64,000 nt of DNA. It comes from Bradyrhizobium liaoningense (lineage in GTDB: Bacteria; Pseudomonadota; Alphaproteobacteria; Rhizobiales; Xanthobacteraceae). Below the pieces are notes generated by a model. That model was not told where the DNA came from. It did no database searches and worked only from the letters and a program-made list of their open reading frames with translations. Location of the stretch: contig NZ_JAFCJS010000007.1 of assembly GCF_018130825.1 (NCBI RefSeq), forward strand, positions 248,001-312,000, given 5' to 3'. Shown here piece by piece: positions 41,930 to 50,212 of the stretch. The translations under genes and the position numbers were made by a program. The stretch's first letter is position 1. Each line of letters starts with the position of its first letter.

Positions 41930-42705
41930 GTGAGATGTCGATGACTACGGTCGAAAGTGCAACAGTCCGCGAGGTCCCCGCGGTTCGCATGGAGGCGGTC
42001 TACAAGCACTATGGCGACTTCACCGCGCTCGACCAGATCGATCTCAAGGTCGCCAAGGGCGAGAAGATCGTGGTCTGCGGGCCCTCCGGCTCGGGCAAGT
42101 CGACGCTCATCCGCTGCATCAACCACATCGAGAGGCACGACGAAGGACTGATCTACGTCAACGGCGTCGAGCTCGACCATCAGCGCAAGAACATCGATGC
42201 GGTCAGGCGCGACACCGGCATGGTGTTCCAGAGTTTTAATCTGTTCCCGCACATGACGGTGCTGGAGAACTGCACCCTGGCACCGATGACCGCGAACGGC
42301 ATGAGTGAGGCGGAGGCCAAGGACCTCGCCATGCATTTTCTCACAAAAGTCCGGATTCCGGACCAGGCCGGAAAATTCCCGGGGCAGCTCTCCGGCGGCC
42401 AGCAGCAGCGCGTCGCCATCGCGCGGGCGCTGTGCATGCGTCCCAAGATCATGCTGTTCGACGAGCCGACCTCGGCGCTCGACCCTGAAATGGTCAAGGA
42501 GGTGCTGGAGACCATGAAGAAGCTCGCGGAGGAGGGCATGACCATGCTGTGCGTGACGCACGAGATGGGCTTTGCCCGCGAGGTCGCCGACCGCATCGTG
42601 TTCATGAACGAGGGCAAGGTGGTCGAGCAGGCCGCGCCGGAGGAGTTCTTCAAGAATCCGAAGTCCGAGCGGGCGCGGACTTTCCTCGACCAGATTATTC
42701 ACTAG
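41926..42705 (+). CDS. Amino-acid-type ABC transporter ATP-binding protein (GlnQ-like)
   Basis: A 259-residue ATPase with Walker A CGPSGSGKST, signature LSGGQQQR, Walker B IMLFDEPTSALDPE and switch His CVTHEMGFA. The closest family is GlnQ/HisP of polar amino-acid importers, matching the permease and binding protein upstream. The third DapA gene follows after 3 bp. Confidence 0.93.
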   Translation: MSEMSMTTVESATVREVPAVRMEAVYKHYGDFTALDQIDLKVAKGEKIVVCGPSGSGKSTLIRCINHIERHDEGLIYVNGVELDHQRKNIDAVRRDTGMVFQSFNLFPHMTVLENCTLAPMTANGMSEAEAKDLAMHFLTKVRIPDQAGKFPGQLSGGQQQRVAIARALCMRPKIMLFDEPTSALDPEMVKEVLETMKKLAEEGMTMLCVTHEMGFAREVADRIVFMNEGKVVEQAAPEEFFKNPKSERARTFLDQIIH

Positions 42706-42708
42706 CCG

Positions 42709-43650
42709 ATGTCGGCGGAGATGCGGACATTCAGCGACCGCCTGCGTGGCATCCACGCCGCCACGATCGTGCCGATGACGGCCGGTTTCGAGGTCGACGA
42801 AGCGAAGCTCTCGTCCCATCTCACCTCGGTCGCATCCACGCCCGGCATCAATGGTCTTCTCGTTAACGGCCATGCCGGCGAAAACTTCGTGCTGTCGCTG
42901 GCCGAGAAGCGGCGCGTGGTGGAGCTGGCGCGCCAGCACGCGCCAAGGGACTGCCTGATCGTCTCCGGGGTCAATCATGAATCGAGCCTGGAGGCCGCGC
43001 GCGAGGCGGCTGCGTTGCAGCAGGCCGGTGCGGACGGGCTGCTGGTGTTTCCGCCCAACAGCTGGGCGCTCGGCCATGCCGATGATTGTGTGATCGAGCA
43101 TCACCGCCATATTCGCAATGCTACGACGGCGCCCTTGATGCTCTACGCCGCGCCCGTCGGTGCGGGCGCGATGGCCTATGCACCGCCGCTGCTGGAACGG
43201 CTCATCGCCGATCCCCGCTTCGTCGCGATCAAGGAGGGCAGCTGGGAGGTCGCGACGTACGAACAGAATCTGCGGCTGATCCGGAAACTGCGACCGGACT
43301 TCGTCGTGCTCGGCTCGGGCGACGAGCATCTGTTGACGAGCTATCTCGTGGGCTCGGCCGGTAGCCAGGTGAGCCTTGCGTGCGTCGTGCCGGAGCTCGT
43401 GGTGAGCCTTTGGAATGCCGCGGACGCCGGCGATTGGGAGCGGGCGCGCGCCGCGCACGAGAAACTGTATCCGCTCGCGGTCGCGATCTATCGCGACCCG
43501 CCCGGAGGACGCGCGACCGTGCGGCTCAAGGCCTGCCTGAAACTGCTCGGACGCCTGTCCTGCGACGCGGCGCGGCCGCCGCAGCCGGCGGCGACACGCG
43601 GCGAGTTGCAGGCGCTCGAGCAGGCGCTGCGCGTCGCCGGCGCGCTCTAA
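42709..43650 (+). CDS. DapA-family lyase, divergent NGHAGE type (copy 3)
   Basis: A 313-residue DapA-fold protein. The Schiff-base Lys is in FVAIKEGSWE and the Tyr in LMLYAAPVG. As in copy 2, GSTGE is replaced by LVNGHAGEN. Last gene of the plus arm. Its TAA overlaps the TAG of the convergent monooxygenase gene (CTAA at 43647-43650), so no terminator separates the two operons. Confidence 0.85.
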   Translation: MSAEMRTFSDRLRGIHAATIVPMTAGFEVDEAKLSSHLTSVASTPGINGLLVNGHAGENFVLSLAEKRRVVELARQHAPRDCLIVSGVNHESSLEAAREAAALQQAGADGLLVFPPNSWALGHADDCVIEHHRHIRNATTAPLMLYAAPVGAGAMAYAPPLLERLIADPRFVAIKEGSWEVATYEQNLRLIRKLRPDFVVLGSGDEHLLTSYLVGSAGSQVSLACVVPELVVSLWNAADAGDWERARAAHEKLYPLAVAIYRDPPGGRATVRLKACLKLLGRLSCDAARPPQPAATRGELQALEQALRVAGAL

Positions 43651-44951
43651 GCTGAGAAGAACGGATTGGCCGGCCGCGCGAGGCCGAGATGATCGCGCAA
43701 TGTCGTACCCTCGTAATCCGCGCGGAACAGCCCGCGCTCCTGCAGGATAGGCACGACGAGCTGGACGAAGTCCTCGAACCCTTCGTGGAAGTAGGGCGGC
43801 ATGACGTTGAAGCCGTCGGCGGCATGCTGCTCGAACCAGAGCTGGAGCGTGTCGGCGATGCGTTCGGCCGAGCCGCACAGCACCCAATGGCCGCGGGCGG
43901 CGGCGGTGAGGTTGTAGAGATCACGCAGCGTCATGTTTTCGCGGCGGCCCTTTGCAAGCATCACGCTGGCGAAGCTGTGATAGCTGTCTGATGGTGCGAT
44001 GTCGGGGATCGGCCCGTCGAGATCGTAGGCCGACATGTCGCGCCCGAAGCGGTCGGACAGGATGGCGAGGGCGTTGCTGCCGCTGACGAAGCTCTGCAGC
44101 ACGTTGAGCTTCTCGAACGCCTCCTTGTCGGTGCGGCCGACCACGGGCATCACGCCCGGCAGCACCGTGACGTCCTCGGCCCTGCGTCCGAATGCCGGCA
44201 GCCGCCTCTTCAATGAGGCGTAACCGGCCTTGGCTTCCTCGATGTCCTGCACCACTGAGAACACGATGTCGGCAGTGCGCGCGGCAAGCGCTTGGCCGGC
44301 CTCGGAGCCGCCGGCCTGCAACACGACAGGCTGACCTTGCGGGCTGCGGCCGATGTTGAGCGGGCCCTTCACCTTGAAGAAGGCGCCGTCATGGTCGATC
44401 GGGCGCAGCCTGGCCGGATCGATGTAGAGGCCGCTGCCGCGGTCGGCGACGATGGCATCATCAGACCAGCCGTCCCACAGGCCCTTGACCACGTCGAGGA
44501 ACTCGCCGGCCATCTCGTAGCGGCGGGCGTGGTCGGGGTGCGTCGTGCCGAAATTCGCCGCCGTCGCCGGATTGGCCGTCGTCACCGCGTTCCACGCGGC
44601 GCGTCCTTTCGAGATGTGATCGAGCGAAGCGAACACGCGCGCGACCGAGAACGGATCGCTGTAGGTGGTGGAGACGGTGGCCCCGAGTCCGATATGGCTG
44701 GTCGAGGTCGAAAGCGCCGCCAGCATGGTCAGCGGCTCGAGCCGCAGCGTGTAGGAGGGATGAGCCGCAGCGTCGGCATAGAGATTGTCGCCCATGAAGA
44801 TCAGGTCGAACTTGCCGCGCTCGGCGGTGCGGCCGATCTCCTGGATCGCCGCAAAGTCCTGAAAGCTGTCGACCGCGCCGGGATAGCGCCACCCCGCGAC
44901 ATGACTGCCGGTGCCGAGGATGAACAATCCGAGATGCATCTGTCGTTTCAT
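43647..44951 (-). CDS. FMN-dependent LLM-class monooxygenase (NtaA/SnaA/DszA type)
   Basis: A 434-residue flavin monooxygenase of the bacterial luciferase superfamily. Typical segments are LGLFILGTGSHVAGWRYP, FDLIFMGDNLYAD, LGATVSTTYSDPFSVAR, GRAAWNAVTTANP and the FMN phosphate site LQAGGSEAGQALAAR. Members need FMNH2 from a separate reductase; one lies at 54310 in the divergent arm. Substrates in the family include EDTA/NTA, dibenzothiophene sulfone and pyrimidines. Last gene of the minus arm, 4 bp after a permease gene. Confidence 0.9.
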   Translation of the reverse strand: MKRQMHLGLFILGTGSHVAGWRYPGAVDSFQDFAAIQEIGRTAERGKFDLIFMGDNLYADAAAHPSYTLRLEPLTMLAALSTSTSHIGLGATVSTTYSDPFSVARVFASLDHISKGRAAWNAVTTANPATAANFGTTHPDHARRYEMAGEFLDVVKGLWDGWSDDAIVADRGSGLYIDPARLRPIDHDGAFFKVKGPLNIGRSPQGQPVVLQAGGSEAGQALAARTADIVFSVVQDIEEAKAGYASLKRRLPAFGRRAEDVTVLPGVMPVVGRTDKEAFEKLNVLQSFVSGSNALAILSDRFGRDMSAYDLDGPIPDIAPSDSYHSFASVMLAKGRRENMTLRDLYNLTAAARGHWVLCGSAERIADTLQLWFEQHAADGFNVMPPYFHEGFEDFVQLVVPILQERGLFRADYEGTTLRDHLGLARPANPFFSA

Positions 44952-44955
44952 GGCG

Positions 44956-45714
44956 TCATCTCCAGAACAGGATCTTTCGCTCGAGGAGGCCGACCAGGCC
45001 GAAGAAAGCGAGGCTCGCGGCGGAGGCCACGAAGATCGCCGACCAGACCTGGACGAAATCGATCTGGAGCACGGCCTGGTAGATCACCCAGCCGAGCCCG
45101 CCATGGGCCCCTAACATCTCGGTGACGATCGCCACGATCACGCTGCGCACGGTGGACACGCGCATCCCGGCGAGCAGCAGCGGCAGCGCGGTCGGCAGCC
45201 GCAATCGCCACAGCACGCCAAAGCGGCTCGCACCGAAACTCTTCATGAGATCGACGGCGCGGCGATCGACCCGGTCGAGCCCGGCCAGCATCGACAGCAG
45301 GATGGTGAAGCTCACCGCCATCGCCACCATCACGATCTTCGAGCTGACGCCGATGCCGAACCAGAGCAGGATCAGCGGCGAATAGCCGACCACGGGCACC
45401 GAATTGATCGCGGTTGCAAGCGGCAGGATCGCGCTGCGAAGCGCCGGCACCAATGCGATGGCGACGGCAAGGCCAATGCCGATCAGGCAGCCGAGCCCGT
45501 AGCCGACCAGGGCTTCGAGCAGCGTGTAGCCGGCGGCGTCGATGAGGATTGCGCGCTTGGACCAGAGGCCGAGGAGGATGTCGCTGACGGCCGGGAGAAC
45601 GTAGGCCGGCAGATGCAGTCCGCGCGCCACGCCCTCCCAGCATGCGATCAGGAGGACGGCGCCGAGAACGCCGCGCTGGACGGCGAGCGAAGGAGAGGCG
45701 AGCGCCCGACTCAT
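44956..45714 (-). CDS. ABC transporter permease, SsuC/ThiX-like (second permease)
   Basis: A 252-residue membrane protein with about six hydrophobic segments and the coupling loop DLMKSFGASRFGVLWRLRLPTA. Its ATG at 45714 overlaps the stop of the preceding permease gene (ATGA). The two adjacent permeases are similar and probably form a heterodimer, unlike the single-permease TauC type at 8371. The longer open frame upstream is antisense-phase read-through. Confidence 0.88.
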   Translation of the reverse strand: MSRALASPSLAVQRGVLGAVLLIACWEGVARGLHLPAYVLPAVSDILLGLWSKRAILIDAAGYTLLEALVGYGLGCLIGIGLAVAIALVPALRSAILPLATAINSVPVVGYSPLILLWFGIGVSSKIVMVAMAVSFTILLSMLAGLDRVDRRAVDLMKSFGASRFGVLWRLRLPTALPLLLAGMRVSTVRSVIVAIVTEMLGAHGGLGWVIYQAVLQIDFVQVWSAIFVASAASLAFFGLVGLLERKILFWR

Positions 45715-46526
45715 TGTTCGGCGCTCCAGAACACCAGCCGCCGCTCGACCGCGGCGACCACCGCATAGAAGCCGGTGCCGAGCAGGGCCGCGGCGAGCAG
45801 GGCGCCCCAGATCGCGACGACGTTCTCGGTGAACATGGCCTGGAGCAGCAGCACGCCGAGCCCGGTGGTGTCGCCGAACCATTCGCCGACGATGGCGCCG
45901 ACGAGGCTCAGCGACGCCGCAAGCCGCAGCGCGACGAAGATCTGCGGCAGTGCGGTCGGCAGCTGGAGGCGCAGCAGGAGCTGGCGGTTGGAAGCGCCGA
46001 AACTGCGCATCAGCGCGACCTGCTTGGGATCGACGGTCTCGAGTCCCAGCAGCGTGTTCACCGTCACCGGAAAGAAGGTCAGGTAAAACGCGATGATCGC
46101 CTTGGCGAGCAGGGTGTTGCCGAACCACAGCACCACCAGCGCGCCGAAGGCGATGACCGGAATGGTCTGCGACACCACGAAGATCGGGAAGATCATCTCG
46201 CGCAGCGCGCGGACGCGAAAGAACAGGATGCCCATCAACACGCCGAACGCGCCGCCGGACGCAAAGCCGATCAGCGTCTCGGCGAGCGTGCGCAGGAAGC
46301 CGTCGACATAGGCGCGAGGCGTGGCCGCCATCGCCATCAGGATCGTACTGAGGCGCGGCAGATAGTAGGGACGGATGCCGAACAGCAGCACCGCGCCTTC
46401 CCAGATCACCGCCGCAATCGCGAGGCCGAGCAGGAGCCGGATCAGCTTGCGCAGCGAATCCGGCATCGTGATCGACCGCGCAGCCGCGCGGCCTTCACCA
46501 AGCGATGTCGCGGCAGGGCTGCTCAC
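45711..46526 (-). CDS. ABC transporter permease, SsuC/ThiX-like (first permease)
   Basis: A 271-residue membrane protein. After a short cytoplasmic N-terminus come hydrophobic segments and the coupling loop ALMRSFGASNRQLLLRLQLPTA. Stop and start codons overlap with both neighbours by 4 bp, so it is coupled to the binding-protein gene and to the second permease. Confidence 0.88.
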   Translation of the reverse strand: MSSPAATSLGEGRAAARSITMPDSLRKLIRLLLGLAIAAVIWEGAVLLFGIRPYYLPRLSTILMAMAATPRAYVDGFLRTLAETLIGFASGGAFGVLMGILFFRVRALREMIFPIFVVSQTIPVIAFGALVVLWFGNTLLAKAIIAFYLTFFPVTVNTLLGLETVDPKQVALMRSFGASNRQLLLRLQLPTALPQIFVALRLAASLSLVGAIVGEWFGDTTGLGVLLLQAMFTENVVAIWGALLAAALLGTGFYAVVAAVERRLVFWSAEQ

Positions 46527-47545
46527 GGCAGCCGGTCCGCCACGGGGACGCTCTGGATGAAGCTTGCGTCATAGGCGGCGGCAAGATCCAGCGGCTTGGA
46601 GATCACGCCGTATTTCAGGAAGAAGTCGTGGGCGGTTTTCACTGCATCGGCATCGATCCAGAACATGCCGTTCTTCGCCGCGGCGCCCGCGGTCATCAGG
46701 CGCTTCACCTCGGTCAGCATGAACTCCTGCTGTGCGCGGTCGAGTGTCGGGGCTGCGGCCATCACGGTATCGACGGCACTCTTGGGATCGGAGAAGGCGT
46801 CCTTCCAGCCCTTCAGTGAGGCGCGCAGGAATGCCTTGACGAGCTCCGGCTTCTCCTTGGCGGTGGCTTCCGCCACGATCAGCGTGTCGCGCGGGAAGGT
46901 GATGCCGTAGTCTTCGGCGACGAAGGTCTTCAGGTTGTCCTTCGGCATGCGCGACTGGATGGTGTAGAACTCGTTGTAATAGGTCGCGGTGATGACATCG
47001 ACGCTGCCGTCGACGAACGGCGTCACGGACACCTGCTGCGGCTGGATCTTCAGTTCATCCGGCTTGATGCCTTCCTTGGCGAGCATGCCGTTCAGCACAT
47101 GGTTGGCGCCGGTGAACCAGGTGGTGACGGTCTTGCCCTTGAAGTCCTGGATCGTCTTCACCGGCCCGTCCTTGCGGGTGACGAAGATGAAGGGCGTGAT
47201 CTGGTGCGAGACGCCGATGCAGACGATCGGCAGGCCCTTGTCGCGGGCGGCGAACACGCTGTCTGTGCCGCCGGAGAGGCCGAACGTGTCGGCGCCGGTC
47301 GCGACCATGTTCTCGGTGAGCAGATTGGGCCCGCCCGGATTGATGGTGAGATCGATGCCTTCGGCCTTGTAATAGCCCTTGGCGGCTGCGACGTAGAAAC
47401 CTGCGAACTGCGCCTGCGGCAGCCATTTCAGGCGCAGGCTCGCCTTCTGCGGCTCGGCGGCAGGCGCGGCCGTGACGAGCGAGCCGGTCGCCAGTGCGAT
47501 GGCGGAGAGGACGGAGAAGGCGTGGCGTCGGCTCAACATGGTCAT
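46523..47545 (-). CDS. NMT1/THI5-like ABC substrate-binding protein (ThiY-like)
   Basis: A 340-residue periplasmic protein. A signal peptide covers residues 1-29. The mature protein begins ASLRLKWLPQAQFAGFYVAA, then GYYKAEGIDLTINPGGP, a strong signature of the NMT1/THI5 group that binds thiamine-pyrimidine precursors, riboflavin or related rings. The ATG at 47545 is preferred; the ATG at 47539 is 6 nt on. The ligand is thus likely an N-heterocycle (inference). Confidence 0.88.
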   Translation of the reverse strand: MTMLSRRHAFSVLSAIALATGSLVTAAPAAEPQKASLRLKWLPQAQFAGFYVAAAKGYYKAEGIDLTINPGGPNLLTENMVATGADTFGLSGGTDSVFAARDKGLPIVCIGVSHQITPFIFVTRKDGPVKTIQDFKGKTVTTWFTGANHVLNGMLAKEGIKPDELKIQPQQVSVTPFVDGSVDVITATYYNEFYTIQSRMPKDNLKTFVAEDYGITFPRDTLIVAEATAKEKPELVKAFLRASLKGWKDAFSDPKSAVDTVMAAAPTLDRAQQEFMLTEVKRLMTAGAAAKNGMFWIDADAVKTAHDFFLKYGVISKPLDLAAAYDASFIQSVPVADRLP

Positions 47546-47562
47546 ACTCCAGGCGGTGAAAA

Positions 47563-48342
47563 TCAATTGCGGTAAGACGGATCGGTGCGGTCGAGCTGGC
47601 GCATCAAGGCCGGCCATTCGCGCTCGCCGGGCACGAGGATGTCGCCCTGCAATTCCCAGAACTGGCGGGCGGCCTTCTCGCAGACCTCGTGCGGCGGCAT
47701 CACCAGCGTGGCGCCGGCTGCGGCGGCCGCCTGCATCTGGAGCTGGATCCGCGCGGCGCGCTCGAAATAATAGAGCAGCATGAAGGCTTCGCCCGGCGTG
47801 CGGCCGACAGTGAGGATGCCGTGATTGCGCATCAGCATCACCTTGTGCGGGCCGAGATCGCGAACCAGGCGAACCTGCTCGTCGAGGTCGATGGCGACGC
47901 CTTCGTAATCGTGGAAGGCCTGCCGGTCGTAGAAGCGCATCGCGAACTGGCTGAGCGGCAGCAGGCCCTTCTCCTGCGCGGACACCGCGACGCTCGCGTC
48001 GGAATGGGTGTGCAGCACGCAGGCCGCGTCATGGTTCGAGGTGTGGATCGCGGCGTGGATCACGAAAGCGGCGACGTTGACGGCCTGCGGCGTGTCGTCG
48101 AGCTTGTTACCCCCGGTGTCGATCTTGACGAGGCTCGACGCCGTGATCTCGTCGAACAGCAGGCCATAGGGATTGATCAGGAACTGATCGTCGTGGCCGG
48201 GAACGCGCATGGAGATGTGATTGTAGATCAAATCGTCCATGCCGAGCTTGGCGACCATGCGATAGCAGGCCGCGAGCTTGACGCGGGCGTCCCACTCGGC
48301 CGGATCGATCCCGTGCGCTTCTCTCACTGACATCGCGTTCAC
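47563..48342 (-). CDS. Class II aldolase/adducin-family protein
   Basis: A 259-residue zinc-dependent aldolase-family protein. The metal-binding HTHSDASVAVSA and the late His in LMRNHGILTVGRT are those of fuculose-phosphate aldolase and related decarboxylases. Its N-terminus (DLIYNHISMRVPGHDDQFLI) matches the large adducin-like subgroup found in catabolic clusters. It lies between the binding-protein and ATPase genes of the importer, with 4-bp overlap to the latter, so it acts on the imported compound or a fragment of it. Confidence 0.87.
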   Translation of the reverse strand: MNAMSVREAHGIDPAEWDARVKLAACYRMVAKLGMDDLIYNHISMRVPGHDDQFLINPYGLLFDEITASSLVKIDTGGNKLDDTPQAVNVAAFVIHAAIHTSNHDAACVLHTHSDASVAVSAQEKGLLPLSQFAMRFYDRQAFHDYEGVAIDLDEQVRLVRDLGPHKVMLMRNHGILTVGRTPGEAFMLLYYFERAARIQLQMQAAAAAGATLVMPPHEVCEKAARQFWELQGDILVPGEREWPALMRQLDRTDPSYRN

Positions 48343-49202
48343 TGCGGCTTCTCCTGCGCGATGGAGGACTGGAACGATTTCATGCTTTCCTCCTCGATCG
48401 CATCGAGCAGCGTGCGCTTGAGGCGCACGAATTCGGGGGAGGTGACGATCTCGGGCTTACGCGGGCGCGGCAGGTCGACGACCTGTTCCAGCTTCACCGA
48501 GCCGGGACGGGCGGTCATCACCAGCACGCGGTCGCCGAGGAAGATCGCCTCGTCGACGTCGTGGGTGATGAAGAGGATGGTGCGGCGGTATTTCTGCCAG
48601 ACGTCGAGCAGCCAGCGCTGCATCATGGCACGCGTCAGCGCATCGAGCGCGCCGAACGGCTCGTCCAGCAGCATCAGGTCGCGCTCGAACAGGAAGGTGC
48701 GCATCAGGGCGACGCGCTGGCGCATGCCGCCGGACAATTGATTGGGATATTGCTTCTCGAAGCCGGCGAGGCCGAACTCGGGCAGCATCTTCAGCGCCTT
48801 GGCACGGGCCTGCTCGCGCTTCATGCCCTCGACCTCGAGCGCGAGGATGGCGTTGTCGACCACGTTGCGCCAGGGAAACAGCAAATCGCGCTGCGGCATG
48901 AAGGAGACGCGGCCGAGCAGGTCGGCGGAATGGCAGCTCTTGCCCTCGAAGCGCAGGATGCCGCCGGCATCGGGCTCTTCGAGGCCTGCGACGATGTTGA
49001 AGAGGGTGCTCTTGCCGCAGCCGCTGGGGCCGACGACCGTGACGAACTCGCCGGGGGCGATGCTGGCCTGGAGTTCCGATAGCGCCGCGACAGCACCGAA
49101 TGTCTTGTTGATCGCGCGAAGTTCGAGCAGCGGCTCAGGGGTGGGCTGAGCCTGCAGGGCTTCGGTGGCCGGACCGGGATGGGGGAGGCGGGCAGCCTGC
49201 AC
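48339..49202 (-). CDS. ABC transporter ATP-binding protein, SsuB/ThiZ-like
   Basis: A 287-residue ATPase with Walker A VGPSGCGKST, signature LSGGMRQR, Walker B LMLLDEPFGALD and switch His FITHDVDEA. The N-terminal 25 residues (rich in Pro, Gln and Ala) precede the usual start of the domain; a start further in is possible. First gene of the minus arm, 225 bp from the divergent GntR gene. Confidence 0.9.
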   Translation of the reverse strand: MQAARLPHPGPATEALQAQPTPEPLLELRAINKTFGAVAALSELQASIAPGEFVTVVGPSGCGKSTLFNIVAGLEEPDAGGILRFEGKSCHSADLLGRVSFMPQRDLLFPWRNVVDNAILALEVEGMKREQARAKALKMLPEFGLAGFEKQYPNQLSGGMRQRVALMRTFLFERDLMLLDEPFGALDALTRAMMQRWLLDVWQKYRRTILFITHDVDEAIFLGDRVLVMTARPGSVKLEQVVDLPRPRKPEIVTSPEFVRLKRTLLDAIEEESMKSFQSSIAQEKPQ

Positions 49203-49397
49203 CGGGATGTCCTTGTATAATGGCGGCGGTCATTCGCATACGGAAGCGGGGCCGCGTTGAAATCTCTTAGCAACTCGTGTGCCAGTGCGATTTTCCTGCA
49301 AATCAGGCATAAGACTTGCGAGATCGACGGCGAAAAGGTCGGAGAGACGCGCATCCCCGAGAGAGAACAGGTCGTTTCGCTGAGATATGAGTGCCAG

Positions 49398-49409
49398 TAT
49401 GTATACTTA
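49398..49409. promoter_or_regulatory. Putative GntR operator, TATGTATACTTA
   Basis: This 12-bp imperfect palindrome is centred on GTATAC (49401-49406) and lies 19 bp before the GntR start. GTATAC-cored palindromes are usual for FCD-type GntR regulators, so it may mediate autoregulation. The spacing to the divergent importer operon is about 195 bp. Confidence 0.5.
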
Positions 49410-49427
49410 TATTGGTGTCGGAGAAAC

Positions 49428-50144
49428 ATGATGGCGGATATTGGTGCACATACCAGAGGCAAGCGCGTTAAAAATGGGCACGAAACCCTCACCGCGAGCC
49501 CCGGCATGACGCTCGCCGAAAGCCTGCGCCAGAGGCTCGAGGGGGCGATCGCGGCCGGCCATCTGGAGCCGGGCAGCCGGCTCGACGAGCAGGAGATCGC
49601 CCAGCGTTTCGGCGTCTCGCGCACGCCGGTGCGGGAGGCGTTCCGCCTGATGGCCGCCAACAATCTCGTCGAGTTGCGCGGGCGGCAGGGGGCGACGGTC
49701 CGCAGCATCAAGGCGCAGGCGCTGATCGAGATGTTCCAGGTCATGGCGGAGCTCGAAGGGCTCTGCGCCCGGCTTGCCGCAAGGCGCGTGTCCCAGGCCT
49801 GGGGTGCGGAAATTGGCGAGATTCACCAGAGGCTTGTTGCGGCAGGCGAAACCGGCGACATCGACGTCTTCTACGACATCAACCAGGAATTCCACGAAGC
49901 GATCTATGAAGCTTCGCGCAACAGCTTCCTCGCCGATCAGACCCGCAGGCTGCGCAATCAGGTGGCGGCCTATCGCCGCCGGGTGACGCGGATGCCGAAC
50001 CGGATCGCCGATACCGTCCGTGAGCACGAGGCGATCATGCAGGCGATCCTGGCTCATGATCCCGAGCGGGCGCACAGCGCCATGCGCGACCACGTCAACC
50101 TGCTCGGCGACAACCTGCTGGACTTCCTCGCCGCCTTCGAATGA
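49428..50144 (+). CDS. GntR-family transcriptional regulator, FCD type
   Basis: About 238 residues. A winged helix-turn-helix lies at residues 30-90 (QEIAQRFGVSRTPVREAFRL, wing LVELRGRQGATV). A helical FCD domain follows, with NQEFHEAIYEASRN and the C-terminal H-x3-H-type residues REHEAIMQAI and AMRDHVNLL that bind metal or ligand. GGAG lies just before two adjacent ATGs (49428, 49431). It sits between the importer/monooxygenase arm and the SDR/aminotransferase arm and is probably the regulator of both. Confidence 0.88.
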   Translation: MMADIGAHTRGKRVKNGHETLTASPGMTLAESLRQRLEGAIAAGHLEPGSRLDEQEIAQRFGVSRTPVREAFRLMAANNLVELRGRQGATVRSIKAQALIEMFQVMAELEGLCARLAARRVSQAWGAEIGEIHQRLVAAGETGDIDVFYDINQEFHEAIYEASRNSFLADQTRRLRNQVAAYRRRVTRMPNRIADTVREHEAIMQAILAHDPERAHSAMRDHVNLLGDNLLDFLAAFE

Positions 50145-50161
50145 CCCCTCCGGCCTCTTGG

Positions 50162-50197
50162 TATGCAAATTGCTAGACCTTGTATATCTAGCTTGCA
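50162..50197. promoter_or_regulatory. Inverted repeat in front of the SDR gene
   Basis: ATGCAA (50163-50168) pairs with TTGCAT (50193-50198 region) and GCTAGA (50172-50177) pairs with TCTAGC (50187-50192), flanking CTTGTATAT. The centre resembles the TTGTATA core of GntR operators. It lies 16 bp before the GTG of the SDR gene. It is a likely second operator for the regulator just upstream. Confidence 0.45.
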
Positions 50198-50212
50198 TCC
50201 TGGAGACCCGGA

